A stretch of 64,000 bases of DNA from Panicum virgatum (Eukaryota > Streptophyta > Magnoliopsida > Poales > Poaceae). Location of the stretch: positions 57,008,951 to 57,072,950 of the forward strand of contig NC_053138.1 in NCBI RefSeq assembly GCF_016808335.1, written 5' to 3'. The position numbers were made by a program, and so were the translations under genes. Shown here piece by piece: positions 11,152 to 22,330 of the stretch. Each line of letters begins with the position of its first letter. The first letter of the stretch is position 1. A model generated the notes under the pieces. That model was not told the origin of the DNA and did no database searches. It was given only the letters and a program-made list of their open reading frames with translations.

Positions 11152-12258
11152 CTTGCACCGCAGACAGCAAGGGGGAAATAGCAGCCTCGTATCCAGAAGG
11201 TGGCTTCCGGGTCAGCAGGGGCACCACGGCGAGCAGGCACGGCCAGAGCATGGAAAATAATGGAGGACGAGGTCACTAAAGCACACACCTGGACCTGGTA
11301 GCGCTCCTGTAGGTTGTTGCCATTGCCGTGGTCCTTGTGGCGATTCCAGCAGGCGGGCAGAGGTCGCCCGGACTGAGTCCCGGCATCGACGGTGCCGGCG
11401 GGGCGGACGACGTCGAGCTTGGGGCAGAGAGCAACGAAATGGCACTGTCGCGCCGAGCGGGGTGAAGCTGGGAGAGGTGGTCGAGAGAGGAAGTAGAGGT
11501 GGAAACGAGGAGAGACGGCTATGGCGGCGCAGGGGCGGAGCCAAAAGGTCTCATTTTTTTCTTTTTCCTGCTCTCTTCTCTCTTTTCATTCTTCTTTCTC
11601 TCTTCTCCTTCTTCCTCCATGCCAAATTTTTTTAGAGGAGCTATAGTGGGAGATTATCACACACACAAAAAGGAACAAACTATAAAATCAACTAGACCGA
11701 AGAATAATTTAATTGTAGAAACTTCAGAAGAAAAATGATCTCTCTAGGTACTACTAGCACTTCGCCAAAAATAGATGTGGGGACAAACAATTTGGATTTC
11801 AGTGTATCTTATAAGAAAAGGCTAAAGAAAAAAATGACTAATCCTAAAGCACGAACTGTAGAGATAAGGTCGACAAACAAAGAAACGAGAAGTATTCGAG
11901 TAATGGTTATTTATTCTGTTTATTATTTATTATTTAACTTTGATACTGTATAACTCATCATTGGAGAAAAAAATTATTATACTCGCTTGATGGACCGTAA
12001 TGGGCCTGATGACCCGAGGGCAAGTAATGCACGCTCTCCCAACATGTATGTATATGTCCCCTATTATCTCTGCTATCCGAAGAGAACACACCCGTCCCGA
12101 GCGCCGCAGCCGCAGCCAGTGAGTGCGCGAGAACTTGAGAATCCAAGGGGCGATTTCTCCACTGAAGTCGATGACAGCTGCACTGCCGAAGGTGCTCCGC
12201 GGCGGGGGCTTCGGCTCGTCCTCCCACCTGCTCCCGGCGATCGGCCGCCCGCCGCGTG
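11152..12258. other. Intergenic; upstream region of the 12259 gene
   Basis: Small open frames only. The last ~150 bp become GC-rich and probably form the 5' UTR of the following gene. An upstream ATG at 12171 opens a different frame. Confidence 0.4.
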
Positions 12259-13330
12259 ATGCAGCAGGGCCTCCTTCCAGGCTTCTCTCCGGCTACCCCC
12301 ACTGTGGGCAGCCGTCTGGTGCACACTGTAAGAGCTTCCTTTTACATGGTTCTCTGCATCTAGGCATCTAGGATTGGTTAGGATTCCATTTACAGTGGAT
12401 TTAGGATTCCTGATGGGTTTCGTCTTTACTTTTACCCAGTTGCTTGCCATTTGAGATGGAGTTGCATCTAGGATTAGGGTTCCATTTACGGTGGATCTAA
12501 GATTCCTGATGGGTTTCGTCTTTACTTTTACCCAGTTGCTTGCCATTTGAGATGGAGTTGCATCTAGGATTGGTTAGGGTACGGTTAGGGTTCCATTTAC
12601 GGTGGATCTAGGATTCTTGATGCGGTTAGGGTTTCGTCTTTACTTTTACCATGTTACTTACCGTTTGAGATGGAGTCGCATCTTCACTTGTCGTTCTTGT
12701 ATTGATGGTTTAGTGATTAATTTAGTTATTTGTTAGTACTGGGAAATACTCCATCTATTCTCAAAAATTAGTGAAGAAGTCATTCTAGGATTTAAAAATT
12801 GTCAGAAAAAACTCTTTCAGTGTGCGCATGTGCTGGAAGGTCATTTTACCTTGTTAATCTATCTAGAATGAAGTTTTTGGGGATGGAGGGAATGCTGGAA
12901 TTAACGGGAAATATGACAGTGACATATCTAAGAATTTCAAAGCACCTGATCATATTTCATGATAGGCCCTGACAATTCTAATTTGTGTGCCATCTGTTAT
13001 TTCAGGGTGAAGGTGCCCTTATCAGAAGGATGAGTGAGAGGTTCAGACATGTCAATAGACACTTTGAGGTAGAAAGATTTAGTTGTCATGCTTAACGAGA
13101 CTCGTTTGTTTATGCATGTTAAATGTTTCTTTTAGCCCAGAGAGTTAGAGTTTGTTGTGCTTCACATGAATGAAAGGCTCAGCAAATTGGAAAAATACCG
13201 GAGGACTCTAGGGAGACACTGGATGTACCCAGTGGTGACGACCCTGATCGGGCTGATAATGATGATCACCATTATGGTTGACTATTACAGGTTCAACAAG
13301 ATTATTAATGTTCAAAATAGCCGGCAATAG
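12259..13330 (+). CDS. Small one-pass membrane protein, three exons, function unknown
   Basis: Exons are 12259-12327, 13006-13068 and 13136-13330, giving 108 aa. Borders are T|GTAAGAG, TTTCAG|GG, GAG|GTAGAA and TTTTAG|CC, all in phase 0. Residues 24-66 are charged and helical (IRRMSERFRHVNRHFE, then PRELEFVVLHMNERLSKLEK). A hydrophobic segment follows at about 76-92 (VVTTLIGLIMMITIMV), then DYYR. No family is recognised. An upstream ATG at 12171 in another frame would stop just inside exon 2, so it is either a regulatory uORF or the start choice is wrong. The last ~8 codons lie in a repeat related to the hAT MITE family, and CAG|GTTC at 13290-13294 may be a lost donor, so the true C-terminus may be missing. 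Intron 1 contains tandem repeats and a Stowaway-like MITE. Confidence 0.6.
12384..12685 (+). repeat. Three-copy tandem repeat in intron 1
   Basis: CCATTTACRGTGGATYTA recurs at 12384, 12481 and 12593, each followed by GGGTTTCGTCTTTACTTTTACC and GAGATGGAGT. Spacing is about 97 and 112 bp. Confidence 0.8.
12749..12890. mobile_element. Stowaway-like MITE in intron 1
   Basis: The ends CTCCATCTATTCTCAAAAA and the complement of CCCTCCATCCCCAAAAACTT are inverted. TA precedes the left end; the right TA has been lost. Confidence 0.5.
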
Positions 13331-13990
13331 CCACCGCTATAGCCAACTCTATTTGGGGACTCAAATTTTTATTCACCATAATTTAGTAGAACACAAGACT
13401 CTGGCACTTTTTATGTGGCTACCCTACCATAACACTACTGCTCTATATGACAACCTTGAACTACAAGAGATTAGGCCTTCAATGATAATTTTCATATGAC
13501 AAAGCACTTTTTAGTCATAGAAACGATGCGTTTATGACAATTTTTCTTTAGATGACAAGCGTTTGTGACTAAGTTTTGATTTAGTCATAAACAATAGTCA
13601 CCATGTGCATTTTCCTACCTTTGTGACAATAGCTCATGATGAAAGTGATGGAATATAATCATCATAAATTAAAAATAATTTTCCCTCATCTTTGTGACAA
13701 TAGCTCATGATGAAATTAATGGAAGGTGATGGTCATAAATTAAAAATCAACTTTTTATATAAAAAAAGGACACCTTGTCACAGCCACGTGAGCACCCATA
13801 GTAGCTCATGATGAAATTAATGGAAGGTGATGGTCATAAATTAAAAATCAACTTTTTATATAAATTATGGTCATAAATTATGGTCAATTGACATCTTCTA
13901 TTTGAGACCTCTTATGCTATAGTATGGTCATAGGGGAAGGGAGCACCCTTATTTATTGGACTCCATTGCTCATATAGTTTTGTCATGTGT
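13308..13990. repeat. Repeat block with TAGCC-rich start and tandem CATAAATTA units
   Basis: The first 50 bp resemble the hAT MITE at 10969-11151 (AAAATAGCCGGCAATAGCC). After that, AGCTCATGATGAAATTAATGG with TGGTCATAAATTAAAAATCAAC appears at about 13700-13765 and again at about 13803-13865. No full element ends were found. Confidence 0.55.
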
Positions 13991-14641
13991 CCATCTTCTA
14001 CACACTTGCTACAAAATATCTAACTCTAGCATCTATTCCATCCTTTGAGCCTTGAAGTTATCGGCCAAGCATCATTTGGATTTCTTACTTTTGAAGTTTT
14101 TTTTGCGGATATTACTTTTGAAGCTTTTGGCTCCTAGACAGCTAGGTATCGCCATTAAGCAACCCATGCAACTCGTGTGGGTAGCCCCAGTAATGCAAAT
14201 TTCTATCACCCATCCTTGTAGAGGATTTCGTAGTAAGTACTCAATCTTGATCTTGGTGGTCGGGTGAGAGAGAAAAAGGACTGACAGAGATTGTCCTTAT
14301 TAGCTCACGTACCTTCCCATTTAACCAAACTGAAGGGCATTATGGTCATTTTCCCTCTCCCAACACGTACATCACCCACACGAGAAAAGCCCAACCAAAC
14401 CCCGAGAGCCCAAGATATTCAACGGGGCAGCAGCCAGCCTCCTCTCTTCCCGCCTTAGCTCACCTACTAGGCTACTACCCGGCGGAGCTCCTCCACGTAC
14501 TCCACCACGAGCCCCACGAAACCTCCCCACCACCCACACGACGCGTGCACCCACTTCACCGCCGCTCGCCGCAGCCATATAACCACCACCGAGATCGATC
14601 GAGCAGGCGCAGCACCAAGCGAGCGCGCGGCCGGCGAGGCG

Positions 14642-14947
14642 ATGCATCCGCTGGTGGAGGCGCTGGTGGGGGAACGGCGGCACTGGGCGCCGGCGGTGCG
14701 GCACGCGGTGGCGTGGGCGGGCGCGCTCGCGCTCGCCGTGTCCGTGGCGTCGTTCGCGCCGGAGGCCGCCTTCGTGTGGGCGCTGGCGGGAGGCGGCGGC
14801 GGCGACCACGCCTGCGTCCCGGCGCGGATGGCGGGGCGGTCCGGGATCGACCTGCTCGTGCCGCCGGCGTTCGCGGGGCTCGCCGTCGGCGCGTCCGCGT
14901 GCTTCGTCAGGGCGCTCGCCATCGGCCGCCGGCACGACGAGTACTAG
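14642..14947 (+). CDS. Small plant membrane protein, 101 aa, single exon
   Basis: The ATG at 14642 sits in good context (GCGATGC) after a GC-rich leader, and the frame ends TAG at 14945-14947. Two hydrophobic stretches are visible: about residues 22-50 (AVAWAGALALAVSVASFAP onward) and about 72-94 (LLVPPAFAGLAVGASACFV). A polar loop between them contains GGGGGDHACVPARMAGRS. The layout resembles a small family of unnamed plant two-pass membrane proteins I recall, but no function is known to me. A CATATAAC box near 14576 could be the TATA element. A long antisense open frame (14372-14935) is a GC-content shadow. The gene looks intact. Confidence 0.7.
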   Translation: MHPLVEALVGERRHWAPAVRHAVAWAGALALAVSVASFAPEAAFVWALAGGGGGDHACVPARMAGRSGIDLLVPPAFAGLAVGASACFVRALAIGRRHDEY

Positions 14948-15310
14948 CCGTCCTTGAAGAGGGAATTGAAGAAAAAACCGCGCGCAGGCTGGGATTTCGC
15001 TCAGTTGATCTTGCTTCCGAAATGCGTTTCTCTGTTCTTTTTTTTTCCAACATGGAAAATACGTTCTCTGGTGGACAAGGGTAATTTTAAACAGATGCGT
15101 TTTCTTTAGATTTGACTTCCTTTTCCCGAGGTTTTTCGCTGTGACTACTTGTACATAACACGTCGGTTAACTGAAACTTTGCTGTATGGACAAAACATCA
15201 TTGCAAACAGTAGTGGAAAAATGTTCATATGCATTCCCCCACATACAACACGAATAACTATCACAGATCAATATATATTACAAAGTTATTAGTGTGTAGC
15301 AGCATGTTTT

Positions 15311-15645
15311 GGCTGTGTTTGGTTCATGCTATGAACTTAGCACGTACATTTTCCGAGAGAAGAATCTCGTATGCATGGAGTACTAAATGAAGTCTATTTG
15401 CGAAACCTCTTTAGGGATGGGCGTAACTTTTCGCGACGAATCTAATGACAGTAATTAATCGATGATTAGCTATAGTGATGCTACAGTAACCATCCTCTAA
15501 TCACGCGGTCAAAGGACTCATTAGATTCTTCAGGATTCCTAGCGCAGGGGTTCTGAAGTTGGTTTTATAAACTGATTTTGTTTGACACCATAATCAGCAG
15601 TCAAAATATTACTATTCCTAGCACAAGAACCAACCAAAAAAGGCC
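15311..15645. mobile_element. MITE with GGCTGTGTTTGGTT ends
   Basis: The left end is GGCTGTGTTTGGTTC and the right end is the complement of GGCCTTTTTTGGTTGG. The interior has the GACGAATCTAATGA / TCATTAGATTC inverted pair and GATGCTACAGTAACCATC, shared with the element at 51464. Target duplication is unclear. Confidence 0.65.
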
Positions 15646-15954
15646 AAATTTGTCAAACCTGTGTTGCTACTATAATCTCAATCTAGAATGAAGCAGCTCA
15701 CCGGTCATCTGACATCGAATGCAAGTTTGGTCAGCTACCTTGTGGGAGTTACAATGTTACATGGAGGAGGATGACTACATACATCATTGTCACTCCGGTT
15801 GATGATAAGTAATTAAACACGATTTGTGTGGTGTTGATCATTATGCAGCCAAATCTCTTAAGGACCAAATTTAATATGGTGTCTTGCCTTGTCAAGAGCA
15901 CCTGATACCTACATGACAAGTAAAGTAGTAAACATGATTCATATGGTTTTTCAA

Positions 15955-16028
15955 TTTATTATCGGTACGAGCCTGCTGCAATACTATGATGCTTTGTTTA
16001 TTTGTCAAATATGTATTCCTGACAAAAA
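15955..16028 (+). repeat. Retroposon-like repeat, copy 3 (short)
   Basis: It matches only the last ~75 bp of the 8902 and 10001 repeats, ending TATTCCTGACAAAAAAAG. It shares the right end and lacks the left, as in 5' truncation. Confidence 0.55.
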
Positions 16029-16149
16029 AAGTAGTAACACATAGTTTCATAAAAAAAGTAGTAATTAACAGATAGCTCATCGGTCATCTCACTGATCAGT
16101 GCAGGTTTATTTGGTTATCTACTAAAAACTAGCACAATTAGTACGTAGT

Positions 16150-17648
16150 TGAAAGTGATTGGGTGCTCTAGGCTAAGAGGGAGAGGGAGTGAATTAGGCA
16201 CTATTAAAATCTTAATCTATGGCTCCAACTAGTTTGCACAAAACTTAAACTAATTCAACCAATCTAGATGTGCAACTATAGTTCACCATAGTTCACCTTA
16301 GTGTGAAACCCTCATCCCAAAAGAGTTTTGCAACCTATAGCCAATCCTAGCAAGATACTACACTAATAAAATAAAAGCACACAAGTTGTCATATGAAATG
16401 CGGAAGCTTAAATGGAGGGATGAGAGGAAGCAAACTCTCGACACGAGGATTTATCCCGTGGTTCGGATTGCCACAAAGGCACCTCTACGTCCACGTTGTT
16501 GAAGCACTCACAAATAGTATCGTTTCCCGGCAATCAAGTCTCTTCCGTGAACACAATCACGGTCACCTTGACCCGATCTTCACTAAGGGAGATTGCCCAC
16601 GAAGGAGGGGTCTCCGTCCCCCGCACAATGTCGTCGACGCCGCTCCACACCAAGCCGGAGGGTTGTAGACTTGCCGGCGAGCCACCAAAGCTCCAAGGAT
16701 GGCCGGCGCACCAAGATACAAGGATGGTTCACTCTAGAACCACAGCACAAGGATCTAAACCTTGCTTGATCACTCACTCAAGAGCTAACTTTGCACTAAC
16801 ACTCACAAAGCTTGTGCTAAGGACTAAGGATTTGATCTTTATGCTCTTGGATGGCTTGAAGATGTTCTTGGATGTGTGTAGGATGTCCAGCAACTCCAGC
16901 AAACTTCAAATGGCCGGGGTGAGGCGTATATATAGGCCACCAAGTCTTGTAGTCGTTGCTCCAAAGGTCAGCAGAAAACAGCATACCATCGGATGAACCG
17001 ATGCCTCTGCCTGGAGTAGCGTCGGTTCATCCGGTCACTCTCAGACCCGAAGTAGCCGTTGAACTTCTGACGCACTGTCTGCGACACCACCAGTTTAACC
17101 GATGACTGTGTGTTGGTTAAACCGGTCACTCACAGCATTCAACTAGCCGTTGGCTTCTTTCTCTCTTGCTGACGTCATTACACCGGTGCTATGCTCCGAT
17201 GCACCACCGGTTCAACCGGTGCTGAAGGCTTGACTCCTGCATGCTTGACATCGTCTCTGGAACATAGTACATCCAATGCACCGATGCCTAGCTTGACGCC
17301 GTCGGTTCAACCGGTGACCTGGCTATCTTGACTTGGTCTTCGCTTGATCTCCATTTGCTGCTCAGACTTGCACCAATGCCAAGGCGTCGGATCTTCCGAC
17401 AACCATCGGATGCACCGATGCTATAGGCATCGGTTCTTCCGGTGTTACTGATTTCAGTAGAACTCGTCCAATTCAGCTTTTCTTTAAGTTCTTTCTTCGT
17501 GTTTTGCTTTGTATGGCCTTTTTACTTCATCCCTAGAATCTAGAAATGTTCACTTAATAAAAGCAAAAAGCATTAGTCCCATTGATTGCGTTGTCATTCG
17601 ATCATCAAAATCACTCGAAATGGCATAAATGGTGCCATGTTCGTTACA
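16150..17648 (-). repeat. 3' LTR (1499 bp)
   Basis: TG..CA ends. It is rich in the palindromic word ACCGGTTCAACCGGTG and variants (ATCGGTTCATCCGGT, ACCGGTTTAACCGATG), about ten in 16985-17450. Confidence 0.8.
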
Positions 17649-17662
17649 ATCTCTCCTTTTTT

Positions 17663-19054
17663 GGTGATTGATGACAACACAATCAAAGCAAACATAAAAT
17701 TTGCAAGATTTGACAAATTTAACCACTTACACTCGCTTGGATGTTTACTACCATCCAATAATGGTTTGGCCTCCCCCTAAAGCCATGATTTTCCCCTTTG
17801 TTCCTCCCCCTATTTGCTACTCCTCTCTCATATGTTGACTTGATCCACTCGGCATGTCTCTCCCTTTGGAATATTTTTCCTTCTTGAGAACATCTCTTCC
17901 TTTTTGTTGGGAACATGGCTTTCTTTGATCCATATTTCTCCCCCTTTGGAATCAAATCACCTAAAAAGTTTTGTACCTAAAAGGTCTTGCAAAACAATAT
18001 AGCTCAAGAGAAGATTAGTAGCCTAGGGAGTTTGTTTCATGACTCATGATCCAATTGTATGATATCAATGAAGATACCAATTGAAAATTTACTATAGTAG
18101 ATCACAAAATCACGAAACTAGCATGACATGAGCTAAGCTTTCCATAAGTATGTGCACAAAATGATAATATGAAAATCAAGTGCACAACTAGATGTTATAA
18201 CTAGAAAGGTTAGATCATATCATGCACGGAGGTAGCTCTAAAATAATAAGGAATTACAAAGATATCAATTGAATGAATTTAGAACCTAGCATACCTCCGG
18301 GGGTTATTTGTTTAACTTGCATGTACCAATTTGACAGTGAGACTTGCAACCAATTGAAAGTCTTTCAAAAAAAATATTTGGTACACCAAGGTTAAGCAAA
18401 TGTATGAGCACATAGCCTATGAACTTAGATATGAGCATTTAAGTTCAATAGAGCATGGCTCAATATGCATGAAAGCACAATTTATCTAATCACTCTTATA
18501 GAGTTGTTTGTTCACATTGATCGTGAGAAACATTCTCTTATAGTGTTAACTCCACGTGAGACTACAAAAGATAAACTTGCAAATATATTAGTCTCAAAAT
18601 CACAAGCCATATGATGAACTCCCCCTAAATGTGTGCATTTAATGTTTGAATCACCAAGAAAATGTATGCACATTGATTTTCACACAATTGGAAAGTTTAC
18701 CCTATAGCTTGTGTTCATGGTAAACATATGAAATACCTACCTCATGAGATCTATATACCATGAAGGATAACCTTGTGTAGCTTTCTACACACTTTTCAAA
18801 CCATGTAGGTTGCTCATGGGTTAGAATCATGACATAAGCAACCCACTATATATAACACTAGGAGATGCAAAACATGCAAACAACCTAACAAGAGCAATGG
18901 AGCTACATGATGCTTGAATTAAAATCTAACTACCATTACCTTATGGGGGACTTGGGCAACAAATGTCCAAGTTGTGAGCTTAGCTTGTTTTGGCTTAAAC
19001 CTTCACTTCAACTTGTAAACAAAGCCTCCAAATCCCCCGAAGCCGTCCTTGGCT
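17663..19054. other. Non-coding interior between gag and 3' LTR
   Basis: AT-rich, with no pol domain in any frame. Confidence 0.6.
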
Positions 19055-20928
19055 TTAAGTCTCCTTTGGAACCCACACTATTTGAGCCCGCTTCATATTG
19101 GTGATGATGTCCTTGGGCACCCAAATGGAGTGGTTCCAATTCCTTTCCTTCTTCCCAACCTTGTGAGCAACCACCTTGCCATTCGTCTTATTTTTTATCA
19201 CATAGGAGGTGCTATTGCTTTTGTTCCTCCGGTTGGGGTTGGTGTAGATGAGAGAACTCTTGATTGTGAGTTTCTCCTTATTCTTCTCATCCGGAAGCTT
19301 CTTTCTTGGTTGAGGACACTTGTTGGACTTGTGGCCTTCTTTGTGGCACTTTAGTAAGTCACGGTGAACCCCTTCTCAAGCTTCTTTACCATGCCTTCAC
19401 GGTTATCTTGAGAAGGTTGGACATTGCTCTCTATGCCTTTGCCCTTCAATCTATACAAGTCTTTCATGAGCATTTCCACTTCTTACTTGAGCTCATCATT
19501 CTCCTTGGCAATGAGATCATCACATGATTCTACAATAACATTCTCATAGCATTTCTCATTACAAAGGTTAGAGCAAGAATCATCAATTAAATCAATGAAA
19601 GAAGTTGAAGCATCTACCCTAGAGATGGTAGTTGCACAAGGGATAGTTTGCTTCATTTCCAAAGAGTCATTAGTATCATTAATGCTCTCAAATTTTAATT
19701 TGAGCTCTTCATGCTCCTTGCTAAGAAAATTGAATTTGCACGTCAAATCTTCAAAATTTGTAGCAAGAGAAGCATTTAGATCATTGAGAGCATTAAGATT
19801 TTTAATTTCTTTTGATTGCTTCTTAATGATTTTTTGGGGCTCATGAACAAGATCAAGAAGTTCATCAATTGAAGGAGAGTCGGAGTCATCATCACTTACA
19901 TCGCTATCCATATCTATGGCCATAAAGCAAGTGTTGGATGATGATTCCATGCGGGTGGTGAATTTCTTGTTTGATTCATCACTTGAACTTGCACTTGATT
20001 TTTCACCACCGCTTACCCATTCACCAAATACGGCATATGATTCATGCTTGGGCTTCTTCTCCTTCTTTTGCTTGTTCTTCTTGAATTTCTTCTCAACCTT
20101 CATGAGTTGATGGTTAGGCTCATCTTTGAAGAAGACCATATACCCCATTGAGTTGATTTCCTTCAAGTATTTGTTCATCTTCTTTACTTGCTTGTAGAGG
20201 TTGGGGTGCATTGGCTCTTTATCATCACTTGAGGAGTTTCTTACATCCTCTTCTTCCTCATCACTTGAGCTACCTTTGATGGCCATCTTCTTCAACTTCT
20301 TGAGTTGTTTGCATGCAAGTGCGCTATGCGTTGGTGAAGAAGATGGTGTTTTTGCCTTGATGTCATTGCGTAGCTCATGGGCAATCACCTTGTTGAGGAC
20401 TTGATTTGGTGTCATCGTGTCGAGCTCTTTCTCATATAGAATTGTGGTCACCAAATTATAGTCCGGCCTTCGGAGTGAGTGAAGGATCTTGCGAATGAGT
20501 TCCAAATTTTTAATTTGCTTCACACCTAAGGAATTAATCTCATTCACAAGAGTGTTTAAGCGTGAGTACATAGATTCGGCATTCTCATTATCAAGTTGCT
20601 TAAAGCTATTAAGCTTATCAAGGAGAACATGATATTTTTTGTTGGCAACATCCTCCGTGCCCTCATGGTTCTCTATGATAGTCTTCCATAGCTTTTGAGC
20701 ATTTTCACAAGAAAAAACACGATTGAACACATTGTCACTAAGAGAAGACAAGATAATGCATTTAGCGGTGACATCATATTGCTTCTCTTGTTGACCATTA
20801 TTTTTTACCCCTTCACTTACTACTCTCCAAACGTTTAGCCCCGTTGTTTGGAGATGGGCTTGCATCAAAACCTTCCATCGTTGGAAGCCCGTGCCGTCAA
20901 ACCGTGGAGCGGGTCTAAAAGGATCCAT
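19055..20928 (-). pseudogene. Copia gag (UBN2-type) with zinc knuckle, broken
   Basis: It starts ATG at 20928. The first ~200 residues show the gag capsid pattern (FDGTGFQRWKVLMQAHLQTT, NVWRVV, LWKTIIENHEGT, and ESMYSRLNTLVNEINSLG). A Lys/Ser/Glu-rich linker with SSSDEEEEDVRNSSSDD follows, then a coiled region. The uninterrupted frame ends at 19483 with a TAA. Beyond it the same reading frame continues, then a one-base deletion near 19350 shifts frame before the zinc knuckle KCHKEGHKSNKCP. The end is VWVPKET and a TAA at 19055. The protein would normally coat the element's RNA. No pol follows, so mobility would depend on another element. The nonsense codon and frameshift suggest this copy is dead. 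Confidence 0.75.
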
Positions 20929-21040
20929 CCTTTCCCCCTATGAGCTAACTCACTAGGCGGTGAAGCCTACCGATCTAATGAGCCGGTAAACACAAATTTA
21001 CTAATGGAATTGGCTTTCTTTGTGAGAGAAGTGAGAACCT

Positions 21041-21053
21041 GGCTCTGATACCA
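21041..21053 (-). other. Primer binding site, initiator tRNA-Met type
   Basis: TGGTATCAGAGCC on the minus strand, two bases inside the 5' LTR. Confidence 0.85.
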
Positions 21054-21055
21054 AT

Positions 21056-22121
21056 TGAAAGCGATTGGGTGCTCTAGCCTAAGAGGGGGAGGGGGTGAAT
21101 TAGGCACTATTAAAATCTTAACCTATGGCTCCAACTAATTTGCATAAAACTTAAACTAATTCAAACTATTTAGATGTGCAACTATGGTTCACCTTAGTGT
21201 GAAACTCTCATCCTAAAAGAGTTTTGCAGCTTATAGCCAATCCTAGCAAGATACTACACTAATAAAGTAAAAGCACACAAGTTACAATATGAAATACGGA
21301 TGCTTAAACGGAGGGATGAGATGAAGCAAACTCTCGACACGAGGATTTATCCCGTGGTTCGGATTGCCACAAAAGCGCCCCTACGTCCACGTTATTGAAG
21401 CACTCACGAAGAGTATCACTTCCCGGCAATCAAGTCTCTTCCGTGAACATAATCACGGTCACCTTGATCCCGATCTTCACTAAGGGAGATTGCCCACGAA
21501 GGAGGGGTCTCCGTCCCCTGCACAATATCGTCGACGCTACAGCAAGCTGGAGGGTCGTAGACTTGCCGATGAGCCACCAAAGCTCCAAGGATGACCGGCG
21601 CACCAAGATACAAGGATGGTTCACTCTAGAACCACAGCACAAGGATCTAAATCTCGCTTGATCACTCACTTAAGAGCTAACCTTGCACTAACACTCACAA
21701 AGCTTGTGCTAAGGACTAAATATTTGATCTTTATGCTCTTGGATGGCTTGGAGATGTTCTTGGATGTGTGTAGGATGTCCAGCAACTCCAGCAAACTTCA
21801 AATGGCCGGGGTGCGGCGTATATATAGGCCACCAAGTCTTGTAGCCGTTGCTCCAACGGTCAGCAGAAAACAGCATACTATCGGATGAACCGATGCCTCT
21901 GCCTGGGATAGCATCGGTTCATCCGATCACTCTCAGACCCGAAGTAGCCGTTGAGCTTCTGACGCACTGTCTGTGACACCACCGGTTTAACCGATGACTG
22001 TGTGTCGGTTAAACCGGTCACTCACTGCATTCAACTAGCCGTTGGCTTCTTTCTCTCCTGTTGACGTCATTACACCGGTGCTATGCTCCGATGCACCACC
22101 AGTTCAACCGGTGCTGAAGGC
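21056..22121 (-). repeat. 5' LTR, truncated (1066 bp)
   Basis: This matches 16150 to about 17225, then stops. About 430 bp equivalent to the LTR's own 5' (U3) end are missing, so its promoter region is probably incomplete. Confidence 0.8.
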
Positions 22122-22330
22122 TCTTTTTTCGGATGGCGTATGCGCAGGACATGCCGGGCAGGACCACGAAGATGCAGCTACCCACTGGATAGGATTAAGT
22201 ACAAAATGCATGCTTCATGTTAGGTGGAAATAAATATGATGTCTTCCGATCCTCATGTATGTGCTTAAGATTAAATGTTTTAGAATTTTATTATTTTTTG
22301 TTTATTTGGACAAATCTAAGAGAAAATTGA

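Larger units (their letters stand above)
16150..22121 (-). mobile_element. Gag-only Copia-type LTR retrotransposon with a truncated 5' LTR
   Basis: LTR-like direct repeats lie at 16150-17648 and 21056-22121. The primer site TGGTATCAGAGCC (minus strand, 21041-21053) matches initiator tRNA-Met and sets the 5' end on the right. A purine tract (AAAAAAGGAGAGA, minus) abuts the left LTR at 17649-17662. The only coding region is gag; 17660-19050 has no RT, integrase or protease. The right LTR is cut at about 22121 relative to the left one, and the sequence changes abruptly to WAK-gene DNA there. No target duplication remains. Confidence 0.8.

Noticed and set aside
14372..14935. 187-aa minus-strand frame
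   Set aside because: Antisense shadow of the 14642 gene; low-complexity Arg/Ala/Gly composition.
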